Shown piece after piece: positions 1 to 5,894 of a stretch of DNA of 6,451 bases. Positions within the stretch are counted from its first letter, which is position 1, and each line of letters starts with the position of its first letter. Position numbers and translations under genes: made by a program. The stretch lies in assembly GCA_964494385.1 (NCBI GenBank), contig CAZBSE010000041.1, positions 1 through 6,451 of the forward strand. Direction: 5' to 3'. This DNA comes from CAZBSE01 sp964494385. GTDB lineage: Bacteria; Actinomycetota; Humimicrobiia; Humimicrobiales; Humimicrobiaceae. Under the pieces are notes generated by a model. The model was not told the origin of the DNA, did not search any database, and saw only the letters and a list, made by a program, of their open reading frames with translations.

Positions 1-163
1 AACTTATGGCAAGATAACAATTATTATTGTTCATCTTCATCATCATAAAATATCGACAACTAACAACTGCAGGCAAGGTAATAAATATCAATTTAAATTG
101 GGTTTATATACTAATTTAAAAATGAACTAAAGAATGGGATGACGATACCATCCTTCCTCAAAT
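1..163. other. Left-edge non-coding stretch, no supported gene
   Basis: This AT-rich stretch has no convincing reading frame on either strand. Two weak hairpins can be seen: AACAAT/ATTGTT with a four-base loop at 16-31, and GGATG/CATCC around 138-154. Neither is followed by a T run. A run of CAT triplets at 38-46 gives several ATG codons on the minus strand that could open a frame leaving the window to the left, but no ribosome binding site precedes them. It is probably the space between the RRM gene's terminator and a gene outside the window. Confidence 0.5.
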
Positions 164-200
164 AAAAAAAAGACCCCACCATAGGCAGGGTCTTTTTTTT
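164..200. terminator. Bidirectional intrinsic terminator
   Basis: A stem AGACCC (171-176) / GGGTCT (188-193) is flanked by an A run on the left and a T run on the right, so it reads as a stem plus U tract on both strands. An inner CC/GG pair closes an ATA loop. On the minus strand it lies 8 bases past the stop codon of the RRM gene, so it is clearly that gene's terminator. On the plus strand it would also stop any transcript arriving from the left. Confidence 0.9.
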
Positions 201-207
201 TCTTTAT

Positions 208-465
208 TTAATATCTTCTTTCAGTTCTTGGCTTCTGCGGACGAGCTTCATCAACTTTTAAAGTTCTTCCTCCAAATTCTGAACCATCCAGAGCTTCCTT
301 TGCTTTTTCAGCTTCCGTATTATCTGACAGTTCAACAAAACCAAAACCTTTGTCCCCGATTACATTGGCACTTTTAACTTCGCCAAATGGGGCAAAAAGT
401 TCTTCCAGTTGTGAATTAACTGTAGAATAACTTAAATTTCCTACATATAGTTTGCTACCTTGCAT
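208..465 (-). CDS. Short RRM-type RNA-binding protein
   Basis: This is an 85-residue protein made of a single RNA recognition motif. The RNP2 motif LYVGNL is at residues 6-11 and RNP1 KGFGFVEL at 39-46, with aromatic residues Tyr7, Phe41 and Phe43 placed to stack on RNA bases. The GGRTLKVDEARP segment (65-76) completes the last strand. A short basic tail, PRTERRY, follows. The fold, length and motifs match the small bacterial Rbp family known from cyanobacteria and scattered other phyla. Family members bind single-stranded RNA in the cytoplasm, and some are induced by cold. The ATG at 465-463 is preceded by a strong AAAGGAGG site (471-478, read on the minus strand) five bases away, which fixes the start. 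The gene appears monocistronic, with a strong terminator just downstream and a long non-coding region upstream that may be its leader. RNA targets cannot be read from the sequence. Confidence 0.95.
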   Translation of the reverse strand: MQGSKLYVGNLSYSTVNSQLEELFAPFGEVKSANVIGDKGFGFVELSDNTEAEKAKEALDGSEFGGRTLKVDEARPQKPRTERRY

Positions 466-470
466 ATTTA

Positions 471-478
471 CCTCCTTT
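471..478 (-). promoter_or_regulatory. Shine-Dalgarno site of the RRM gene
   Basis: On the minus strand the sequence reads AAAGGAGG, followed by five bases and then ATG. This is a near-perfect anti-16S match and supports the chosen start at 465. Confidence 0.85.
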
Positions 479-520
479 CAAATACTTTCGTTTCTCTAAG
501 CTCTACGATATTTTATTTAG

Positions 521-540
521 AGAGGTAACAGCAGGTAACA
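521..540. repeat. Tandem 10-base direct repeat
   Basis: Two adjacent 10-mers, AGAGGTAACA and GCAGGTAACA, share their last eight bases. On the minus strand they read TGTTACCTGC then TGTTACCTCT, about 45 bases upstream of the RRM gene's ribosome binding site. They could be a binding site for a protein, including the RRM protein itself, or chance. No function can be assigned. Confidence 0.5.
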
Positions 541-594
541 AATAACTCTTAATTAAAATACTATCAAACATAAGAGATTTACTAATTAAATAAA

Positions 595-650
595 CCCCGA
601 GTTATCTTTTACCATAACCTTACGACCTTAGGTTACTTAACACCTCGGGG
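595..650 (-). promoter_or_regulatory. Nested hairpin, candidate RNA leader element
   Basis: The outer stem pairs CCCCGAG (595-601) with CTCGGGG (644-650). An inner stem pairs TAACCT (615-620) with AGGTTA (630-635) around a nine-base loop. On the minus strand the outer stem is followed by TTTATTTAATT, a moderate U-rich tract, so it could act as a weak or conditional terminator between an upstream promoter and the RRM gene. A second pairing competes with it: ATAACTC (652-658) is complementary to GAGTTAT (599-605), which overlaps the outer stem by three bases. It matches no riboswitch or leader family that I can recognise by eye. Confidence 0.45.
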
Positions 651-766
651 CATAACTCTTTGAACTTTTAACAGGTCCTTTTAGTATATTAACTTACTTT
701 TATACATTCTTTCGTCTGTAAATTTCAATCTCTTCTAAAAGTTCCCAATATTCAAAGATTGTTGTA

Positions 767-795
767 AGAATACCAAAAATTACTAAACTTGTCAA
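767..795 (-). promoter_or_regulatory. Candidate sigma-70 type promoter
   Basis: On the minus strand the sequence reads TTGACA (795-790), a 17-base spacer, then TATTCT (772-767). The -35 box is a perfect consensus match, the spacing is optimal and the -10 box matches four of six positions. Transcription would start near 760 and run toward the RRM gene, giving a leader of about 295 bases that includes the nested hairpin. It lies about 45 bases beyond the terminator-like hairpin at 841-861, as expected for a separate transcription unit. In AT-rich DNA such matches also arise by chance. Confidence 0.4.
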
Positions 796-840
796 ATAAA
801 ATATTTATAAATGTTTTTAGAATAATATTTAGACTTTTAT

Positions 841-861
841 AAAAAACAACCGGAGTTGTTT
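841..861 (-). terminator. Probable intrinsic terminator of the slipin transcript
   Basis: AAACAAC (844-850) pairs with GTTGTTT (855-861) around a four-base loop. On the minus strand the stem is followed by TTTT and then ATAAAAG, giving a short U tract. It lies about 210 bases past the slipin stop codon and is the first hairpin on that strand with a T run, so it is the likely end of that transcript. The stem is AU-rich and may be only partly efficient. Confidence 0.45.
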
Positions 862-891
862 CAATACTATTTTAGACAAGTAGGATTGTGA

Positions 892-929
892 CCTTCCTTT
901 CAAAAAGCCAGTCCAATTTGAAAGGTAGG
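892..929. repeat. Imperfect inverted repeat (hairpin)
   Basis: CCTTTCAAA (896-904) pairs perfectly with TTTGAAAGG (917-925). After one T/T mismatch the stem continues for three more pairs (892-894 with 927-929). The loop is 12 bases. No T run follows on either strand, so it does not look like an intrinsic terminator. It may be a 3' UTR structure of the slipin transcript or part of a small RNA. Confidence 0.55.
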
Positions 930-1037
930 GTTCAAGCAAATAATTAATTTGATGTTACTATAAAAGATATTGAAAAATGTTTTAAAAGTGTCATAACCTG
1001 ACAGCTATTTAAACATGCAGGTAAGATTTACTTCCTG

Positions 1038-1065
1038 ATTAAATATTCAATGATAAATATTTAAT
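1038..1065. repeat. AT-only inverted repeat after the slipin stop
   Basis: ATTAAATATT (1038-1047) and AATATTTAAT (1056-1065) form a perfect 10-base inverted repeat with an eight-base loop, four bases past the slipin stop codon on the minus strand. With no G or C pairs and no following T run it is unlikely to terminate transcription alone. It might stabilise the 3' end, or simply reflect base composition. Confidence 0.4.
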
Positions 1066-1069
1066 GAAT

Positions 1070-2020
1070 TTAAGTTTTTATCTCTTTCTTTATTACCGGC
1101 GTAACCCCTGAAGCATCGGTTACGATTGTCTGGACTTTATTCGTATCCACTAAAAACTTTGCATTACGCTTTAATGATTCTTCCGTAGCTTCCAACTTTC
1201 TTAGAATCTGAGCGTTTCCGACAAAATATTTTTGAGCGGATTCGTTTACAATCTTAATTCTAGCAGCATCTGCTTCTGCTACTTTTTTTATAGCTTCGGA
1301 TTTTCCTTCTGCCGATAATATAAGACCCATCCTTACGCCTTCGGCCTTTTTAATCTCTGCTCTCTTTTCACCATCTGCCTTTGTCTCTGTAGCTGTCGCC
1401 GTATCTCTTGCTGCAATTTTTTCCTGTTCCGCTTTGACTACTTTATTCATTGATTCCTGAACATCCGCCGGCGGTTCTATTTTCTGGATCTCGACTCTTA
1501 ACACCTCTACCCCGTAACTATTTGTCTCTTTATCCAGGACTAATTCCACTTTCTCGTTTATGTCACTTCTTTTTTCATTTGCGTCTGTCAGCGTCATATT
1601 ACCTATAACTGCCCTCAGTGTGGTCCTGGCAAGACTTGTAAGCTGTTTTCTATGATCATCTACATTATAGATACTGGCTTTAACATCCTTTATCTTGTAA
1701 TAGACCACAGCATCAACCTGAGCATTTAATTTATCCTTGGTTATTACCATCTGGGGAGGCACATCAACCATTTGCTCGGTAATATTCACTCTGTACATCT
1801 TCTCAAATGAAGGAATTATCCAGGTCAAACCTGAATCTTTGGTCCTTAGGTATTTACCAAATCTCTCAATTACACCTCTTTCAATAGGTCTTACCACCCT
1901 GAATCCTGAGAATAATATTATTGCCGCTCCTACTGCCGCTATAATTATCCCCAGCCAGTTAAGCCCTATTACAAACATAACAATTGCAGCAATTATTGCT
2001 ATTAATCCGATAATTAACAT
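1070..2020 (-). CDS. Slipin/stomatin-type SPFH (band 7) membrane protein
   Basis: From the ATG at 2020 the protein has 316 residues. Two closely spaced hydrophobic segments come first (about 2-20 and 22-40), forming a hairpin or double-pass anchor. The SPFH domain follows (about 41-210), with the family signature RPIERGVIERFGKY and the later PPQMVITKD and DVQESMNKVVKAEQEK segments. An Ala/Glu/Lys-rich coiled-coil stretch (about 205-275) and a C-terminal oligomerisation region complete it. Family members form ring-like assemblies in the membrane and are linked to membrane microdomains and to control of membrane proteases. An NfeD partner is often adjacent but is not seen here. An in-frame GTG at 2029 would add three residues, but AAGGTGGGG then sits as a ribosome binding site four bases before ATG 2020, and nothing similar precedes the GTG. 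The gene is divergent from hypF. I see no sequence-based reason to link it to hydrogenase maturation. Confidence 0.93.
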   Translation of the reverse strand: MLIIGLIAIIAAIVMFVIGLNWLGIIIAAVGAAIILFSGFRVVRPIERGVIERFGKYLRTKDSGLTWIIPSFEKMYRVNITEQMVDVPPQMVITKDKLNAQVDAVVYYKIKDVKASIYNVDDHRKQLTSLARTTLRAVIGNMTLTDANEKRSDINEKVELVLDKETNSYGVEVLRVEIQKIEPPADVQESMNKVVKAEQEKIAARDTATATETKADGEKRAEIKKAEGVRMGLILSAEGKSEAIKKVAEADAARIKIVNESAQKYFVGNAQILRKLEATEESLKRNAKFLVDTNKVQTIVTDASGVTPVIKKEIKT

Positions 2021-2231
2021 TTTCCCCACCTTACTTTATTATTATATTCCAATTATAAAACACCTTTATTTAAAAGTCGTCTGGAAACATCTTTTAATTG
2101 TTATTAGATTTTATATTATGATTGGCTATCATACAAGCATTACTTAATAAAGCAGGCTAATAATTCTCAGGGGTATTCAATTCCATTAGCTTTACTTTAA
2201 TATTACTGTTAAAATATCAACGATTTTGAAC
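2021..2231. promoter_or_regulatory. Divergent promoter region between slipin and hypF
   Basis: This is an AT-rich gap that must hold promoters for both directions unless hypF is read from elsewhere. For the slipin, TATAAT is present on the minus strand (2057-2052), about 30 bases before the start codon, but its -35 region is poor. For hypF, TTCAAT (2176-2181), 16 bases, then TAATAT (2198-2203) is a weak candidate. A TATGAT/ATCATA inverted repeat with a five-base spacer lies midway at 2117-2133 and is operator-like, but it does not fit the FNR or CRP spacing. No sigma-54 type -24/-12 element is seen. Confidence 0.45.
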
Positions 2232-4577
2232 ATGGCAGACAATAATAACTTAAAGACTTTCAACATAAATATATCCGGCATTGTCCAGGGAGTGGGATTC
2301 AGGCCCTTCATATACAAGCTTGCGCAGAAATACAGTCTAAATGGTACTGTTTCCAATACTACAGAAGGGGTTGCCGTAAAAATCAATTCACCTGATGAAA
2401 ATATAGCAAATAGTTTTATATCTGACATTAAATCACAAAAGCCACCTGCTGCGGTTATTGAGAGTATAAAGATAAAAGAAATCTCCTTTGTTATATTTAA
2501 TAACTTTAAAATAGGAAAAAGTAAAAAAACAGAGGAAAAATTTCAGCTTGTATCGCCGGATATTGCTACCTGCAGTCACTGTCTTAAGGATATTAATAAT
2601 AAAAAAGACAGCCGCAGATATTATTATCCTTTTACCAATTGTACCAGCTGCGGGCCCAGATTTACCATAATACAGAAAATGCCTTATGACAGGCCGTTTA
2701 CCACCATGCATAAGTTTTCAATGTGCAAGGACTGCTTTAAAGAATATGGCAATCCTTTAGACAGAAGATTTCATGCCCAGCCCAATGCCTGCATAGTATG
2801 CGGTCCCAAATTAATTCTTACTGATAAACATGGAAGGAAAATAGGCTCTAAGAATCCTGTCATCGCCGCAGCGGGATTTCTTAAACAAGGTAAGATAATT
2901 GCCATAAAAAGTCTTGGAGGATTTCAGATTGCTTGCAGTGCCTCTTCTGATAGTACAGTCAAAAGGCTGCGGAGAAGAAAAAACAGACCGGTAAAACCGT
3001 TTGCCGTGATGATTAAAGATATTAAATCCGTAAAAAAATATTACCATATAAACAGAACGGAAGCAGAGAACCTCCTATCGCCCAGGGCCCCTATTGTTCT
3101 GGTCAAAAAGAAAATAAATAATTACCCGCTCTCCCGTAAAGTATCTATGTATAACAAATATGAGGGTGTAATGCTTCCCTATACCCCCCTGCATCACCTT
3201 CTTTTTAATCATGTTGACATTCCTCTTATTATGACCAGCGGTAATATATCAGAGGAGCCCATAGCAGCTGAGAACGATATGGCTTTAACCAAATTAAAAG
3301 ATATATGTGATTACTTCCTTATCCATAACCGGGATATTTACTCCAGATACGATGATTCTGTCATAAAAATATTTGACGGCAGAGAAATGATTATAAGAAG
3401 AGCCAGGGGATATTCCCCTTATCCTGTAAAGCTTGATAGAGATACAGGAAATAAGATTATATTTTCGGCCGGTGCGCATGAGAAAAATACCTTCTGCTTC
3501 CTTGTGAAAAACTATGCTATCTTAAGCCAGCATATAGGAGATCTGGACGATGCAGAATCCATTGAATTTTATAATTCCACATTCAGGCATCACAGGAAAA
3601 TATTCAACATTGATAGAATAGACATAACCGCTTACGACAAACATCCTTATTATGCTTCCACGAAATTTACCAAACAAATAAAAAATAAGGGCGCTAAAAT
3701 TGAGGTGCAGCACCATAAGGCTCATATTGCCAGTGTAATGGCTGAAAATGGCATTAATGATAAGGTCATAGGTTTTGCCTGGGACGGAACCGGATATGGT
3801 GATGATGGAAACATCTGGGGAAGTGAAATATTTACAGTTGACGGCAACCTGTCTTTTATAAGAATCGGTCACTTAAAAGAAAAAATCTTACCTGGTGGAG
3901 CTATTACCATAAAAAAGCCATACCGGATGGCAGTTTCTTATCTTTATAACCTGTGGAAGACTGGTAATACCGGCAGCAACAGGTTTTCTCAATTTTTATA
4001 CGATAGCCTGCCCTTCTTTAAAAAAATAATATCATTGCCTGAAATCGATGCCGTTACAAAACAGATCGAAACAGGATTTAACAGCCCGGTTACCACCAGT
4101 ATGGGCAGATTTTTTGATGCAGTAAGCTCACTTGTTAACTGTACTCATATATCCAGCTTTGAGGGCGAAGCAGCAATTCATCTGGAAATGGCAGCTGACT
4201 GTAAGAATAAAAACAGATACAGAATTAAAATCGAAAGTTATAAAAATAACTATATAATAGATGACTTCTATATCTTCGGTCAAATATTTAAAGATATGCT
4301 TGATAATGCCCCGATAGATATAATATCTTCAAAATTTCACAATACCCTTACAGGTATTATTTTTAAAGTAAGTCTTGCGGTAAGAGACTCTTCAGGTATT
4401 GGCAAAGTTGCTTTAAGCGGCGGAGTTTTTCAGAATAACTTTCTTGTTAAGAGATGTTTCAATATATTGAAAAAGAACGGCTTTAAGGTATACTCAAATT
4501 TTAAAGTTCCTGTAAATGACGGGGGTATCTCACTGGGGCAGGCATATATAGCTGCTTCAGCAGTATCCCATAATTGA
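2232..4577 (+). CDS. hypF: Carbamoyltransferase HypF, [NiFe] hydrogenase maturation
   Basis: The protein has 781 residues, normal full length for HypF, with all domains in the usual order. An acylphosphatase domain comes first (about 8-95), with GIVQGVGFRPF giving catalytic Arg24 and the SNT segment giving Asn42. Two zinc-finger-like modules follow, with CxxC pairs at 114/117, 137/140, 165/168 and 187/190. The YrdC-like domain (about 205-395) carries RPVKPFAVM around 252-260 and MTSGNISEEP at 334-343. The Kae1-like domain (about 408-781) carries metal-ligand motif VQHHKAH at 492-498 and ALSGGVFQNN at 727-736. HypF hydrolyses carbamoyl phosphate, makes carbamoyl adenylate and transfers the carbamoyl group to the C-terminal cysteine of HypE, the source of the active-site cyanides. 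The ATG at 2232 is chosen over an in-frame TTG at 2226. Neither has a Shine-Dalgarno site, unusual beside hypC and hypD. It is the first gene of the hyp cluster. Confidence 0.98.
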   Translation: MADNNNLKTFNINISGIVQGVGFRPFIYKLAQKYSLNGTVSNTTEGVAVKINSPDENIANSFISDIKSQKPPAAVIESIKIKEISFVIFNNFKIGKSKKTEEKFQLVSPDIATCSHCLKDINNKKDSRRYYYPFTNCTSCGPRFTIIQKMPYDRPFTTMHKFSMCKDCFKEYGNPLDRRFHAQPNACIVCGPKLILTDKHGRKIGSKNPVIAAAGFLKQGKIIAIKSLGGFQIACSASSDSTVKRLRRRKNRPVKPFAVMIKDIKSVKKYYHINRTEAENLLSPRAPIVLVKKKINNYPLSRKVSMYNKYEGVMLPYTPLHHLLFNHVDIPLIMTSGNISEEPIAAENDMALTKLKDICDYFLIHNRDIYSRYDDSVIKIFDGREMIIRRARGYSPYPVKLDRDTGNKIIFSAGAHEKNTFCFLVKNYAILSQHIGDLDDAESIEFYNSTFRHHRKIFNIDRIDITAYDKHPYYASTKFTKQIKNKGAKIEVQHHKAHIASVMAENGINDKVIGFAWDGTGYGDDGNIWGSEIFTVDGNLSFIRIGHLKEKILPGGAITIKKPYRMAVSYLYNLWKTGNTGSNRFSQFLYDSLPFFKKIISLPEIDAVTKQIETGFNSPVTTSMGRFFDAVSSLVNCTHISSFEGEAAIHLEMAADCKNKNRYRIKIESYKNNYIIDDFYIFGQIFKDMLDNAPIDIISSKFHNTLTGIIFKVSLAVRDSSGIGKVALSGGVFQNNFLVKRCFNILKKNGFKVYSNFKVPVNDGGISLGQAYIAASAVSHN

Positions 4578-4592
4578 AAGGAGAATCTTTTT

Positions 4593-4811
4593 ATGTGCAT
4601 TGCAGTACCGGCAGAGATAATTAAGATTAATAAAAATATGGCAGAAATTGAAAGCCTGGGAGTCAGAAAAGAAATTGATATCACTCTGGTTCCGGATGCC
4701 GGATTGGGAGATTTTGTAATAGTTCATGCCGGATTTGCCATCCAGATCATAGATAAAAAAGAAGCAGCATCCATTCAGGGCTACTGGAAGGAGTACCTGG
4801 ATGGAAAATAA
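4593..4811 (+). CDS. hypC: Hydrogenase maturation chaperone HypC
   Basis: This is a 72-residue protein, typical for the HypC/HybG/HupF family. It begins MCIAVPA, so the conserved Cys2 becomes exposed once Met1 is removed. That cysteine binds the iron being assembled and later contacts the hydrogenase large subunit precursor. The conserved His45 is in VHAGFAI (44-50), and the rest forms the small beta-barrel. HypC works with HypD as the scaffold on which Fe(CN)2CO is built, then carries it to the large subunit. The gene starts 15 bases after hypF. AAAGGAG (4577-4583) overlaps the last base of the hypF stop codon and lies nine bases before the ATG, implying coupled translation. Its end overlaps hypD by 11 bases. 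A second HypC-like protein could exist elsewhere in the genome. Confidence 0.97.
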   Translation: MCIAVPAEIIKINKNMAEIESLGVRKEIDITLVPDAGLGDFVIVHAGFAIQIIDKKEAASIQGYWKEYLDGK

Positions 4812-5871
4812 TATTAAGCGCATAGTTGAATCCTTAAATGATAAAAAACCGGAACGCAGCATTAACATAATGGAAGTATGCGGAACTCACACCATGACTA
4901 TTTCCAGATATGGATTAAGACAGATTATTCCTGATACCATCAATCTCATAAGCGGACCCGGCTGTCCCGTTTGTGTCACACCTGCAGCCGATATAGACAG
5001 GATACTTGAGATAATAGATAAATATGAAGTATCTTTATTTACCTTCGGGGATATGCTGAAGGTGCCGGGAACCAGATCTAGCCTGTATGATAAAAGGTCT
5101 GAGGGCAAGGATATAAATATCTGCTACTCCCCTGCTGAAGCTCTGGATTTTGCCAAAAATAATCGGGACAGACAGGTAATCTTTTTAGCCATCGGATTTG
5201 AGACTACTATACCATTGACTTCGGTTATAATAAAAAGGGCATATAAAGAAAAGACCAATAATTTCTATATTTATAATACACACAAGCTTATACCTGAAGC
5301 GCTGGAAGTCCTACTCGGGGACAAGCATATAAAAATAGATGCATTCTTATGCCCCGGCCACGTCTCTGCTGTTATCGGAAGCAGACCCTATAATTTTATT
5401 GTCCAAAATTACGGTATACCCTGTGTCATCAGCGGTTTCGAACCTCATGACATACTTGAATCGATAAGTATGATAATAGATCAGTTTAAAAAGGGTAAAG
5501 CCGAAGTTGAGATCCAATACAGGATAGTGGTTAAAGAAGAAGGAAATCCGGAAGCATTAAAATCTATATATGAGGTATTTGAAAGATCTGATTCTTTATG
5601 GAGAGGCCTCGGAAATATATCAGGAAGCGGCTTAGAACTAAAAGAAGATTTTTCAAAATTTGATGCAAAAATTCACTTCCCTGTAAAAGAAATAAAATCG
5701 GTAGAACCTGCAGGCTGTGAATGCGGTGATGTTTTAAAGGGGATCAAAAAGCCTTTTGAATGCAGGTTATTTTCAAAAGTATGCAGACCTGACAATCCTG
5801 TAGGCCCCTGCATGGTTTCCAGCGAAGGTTCCTGCGCCGCTTATTATAAATATGAAAGATTGAAAGCATAA
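4801..5871 (+). CDS. hypD: Hydrogenase maturation iron-sulfur protein HypD
   Basis: The 356-residue protein has the full set of HypD signatures. Near the N-terminus MEVCGTHT contains Cys27, and SGPGCPVCVTP contains Cys55 and Cys58, the cysteines implicated in iron binding and redox chemistry. The middle has FGDMLKVPGT, FLAIGFETTIP, CPGHVSAVIGSRPY and ISGFEPHDIL. The C-terminal part carries Cys306, 308, 321, 328, 337 and 345, which include the ligands of the [4Fe-4S] cluster. HypD with HypC holds the iron while cyanides from HypE and a CO are attached. Translation is probably coupled to hypC: the ATG lies inside the hypC end, and AAGGAG (4788-4793) sits seven bases before it. No key residue appears to be missing. 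Confidence 0.98.
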   Translation: MENNIKRIVESLNDKKPERSINIMEVCGTHTMTISRYGLRQIIPDTINLISGPGCPVCVTPAADIDRILEIIDKYEVSLFTFGDMLKVPGTRSSLYDKRSEGKDINICYSPAEALDFAKNNRDRQVIFLAIGFETTIPLTSVIIKRAYKEKTNNFYIYNTHKLIPEALEVLLGDKHIKIDAFLCPGHVSAVIGSRPYNFIVQNYGIPCVISGFEPHDILESISMIIDQFKKGKAEVEIQYRIVVKEEGNPEALKSIYEVFERSDSLWRGLGNISGSGLELKEDFSKFDAKIHFPVKEIKSVEPAGCECGDVLKGIKKPFECRLFSKVCRPDNPVGPCMVSSEGSCAAYYKYERLKA

Positions 5872-5894
5872 AATATTGGTAAAAAATAATTAAT

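Larger units (their letters stand above)
481..1069. other. Long intergenic region with several structured elements
   Basis: About 590 bases separate the RRM gene from the slipin gene, both on the minus strand. I find no full-size gene here. Reading from the slipin side, it holds an AT-only inverted repeat just after the slipin stop (1038-1065), a 13-base-pair imperfect hairpin (892-929), a terminator-like hairpin (841-861), a promoter candidate with a perfect -35 box (767-795), a nested GC-rich hairpin (595-650) and short direct repeats (521-540, and 542-550 with 652-660). A 31-codon frame starting at TTG (795-700, minus) is hydrophobic then charged, but has no ribosome binding site. The order suggests the end of the slipin transcript followed by a new minus-strand unit with a structured leader for the RRM gene. 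Confidence 0.6.

Noticed and set aside
1..46. Minus-strand ATG cluster that could begin a gene leaving the window
   Set aside because: Only about 15 codons are visible, with low-complexity content and no Shine-Dalgarno site. It cannot be supported.
503..571. 22-codon ATG frame on the minus strand within the RRM leader
   Set aside because: There is no ribosome binding site, it overlaps the tandem repeat, and its length is expected by chance in AT-rich DNA.
586..615. Nine-codon ATG frame on the minus strand inside the nested hairpin
   Set aside because: AAGG lies only about two bases before the ATG, the peptide has no run of a regulatory amino acid, and a frame this short has no statistical support. 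It could matter only if the leader proves to be translation-coupled.
926..940. GGGTTCAAGC, reminiscent of a tRNA T-loop
   Set aside because: No acceptor stem, anticodon arm or D-arm can be built around it on either strand.
2118..2132. FNR/CRP-type box in the divergent region
   Set aside because: The half-sites GAT and ATC are separated by five bases rather than four and lack the TTGAT/ATCAA outer bases.
1737..2147. Plus-strand open frame of 136 codons opposite the slipin
   Set aside because: It is antisense to the clear SPFH coding frame, has no ribosome binding site or recognised domain, and its hydrophobic character mirrors the slipin membrane segments read backwards.
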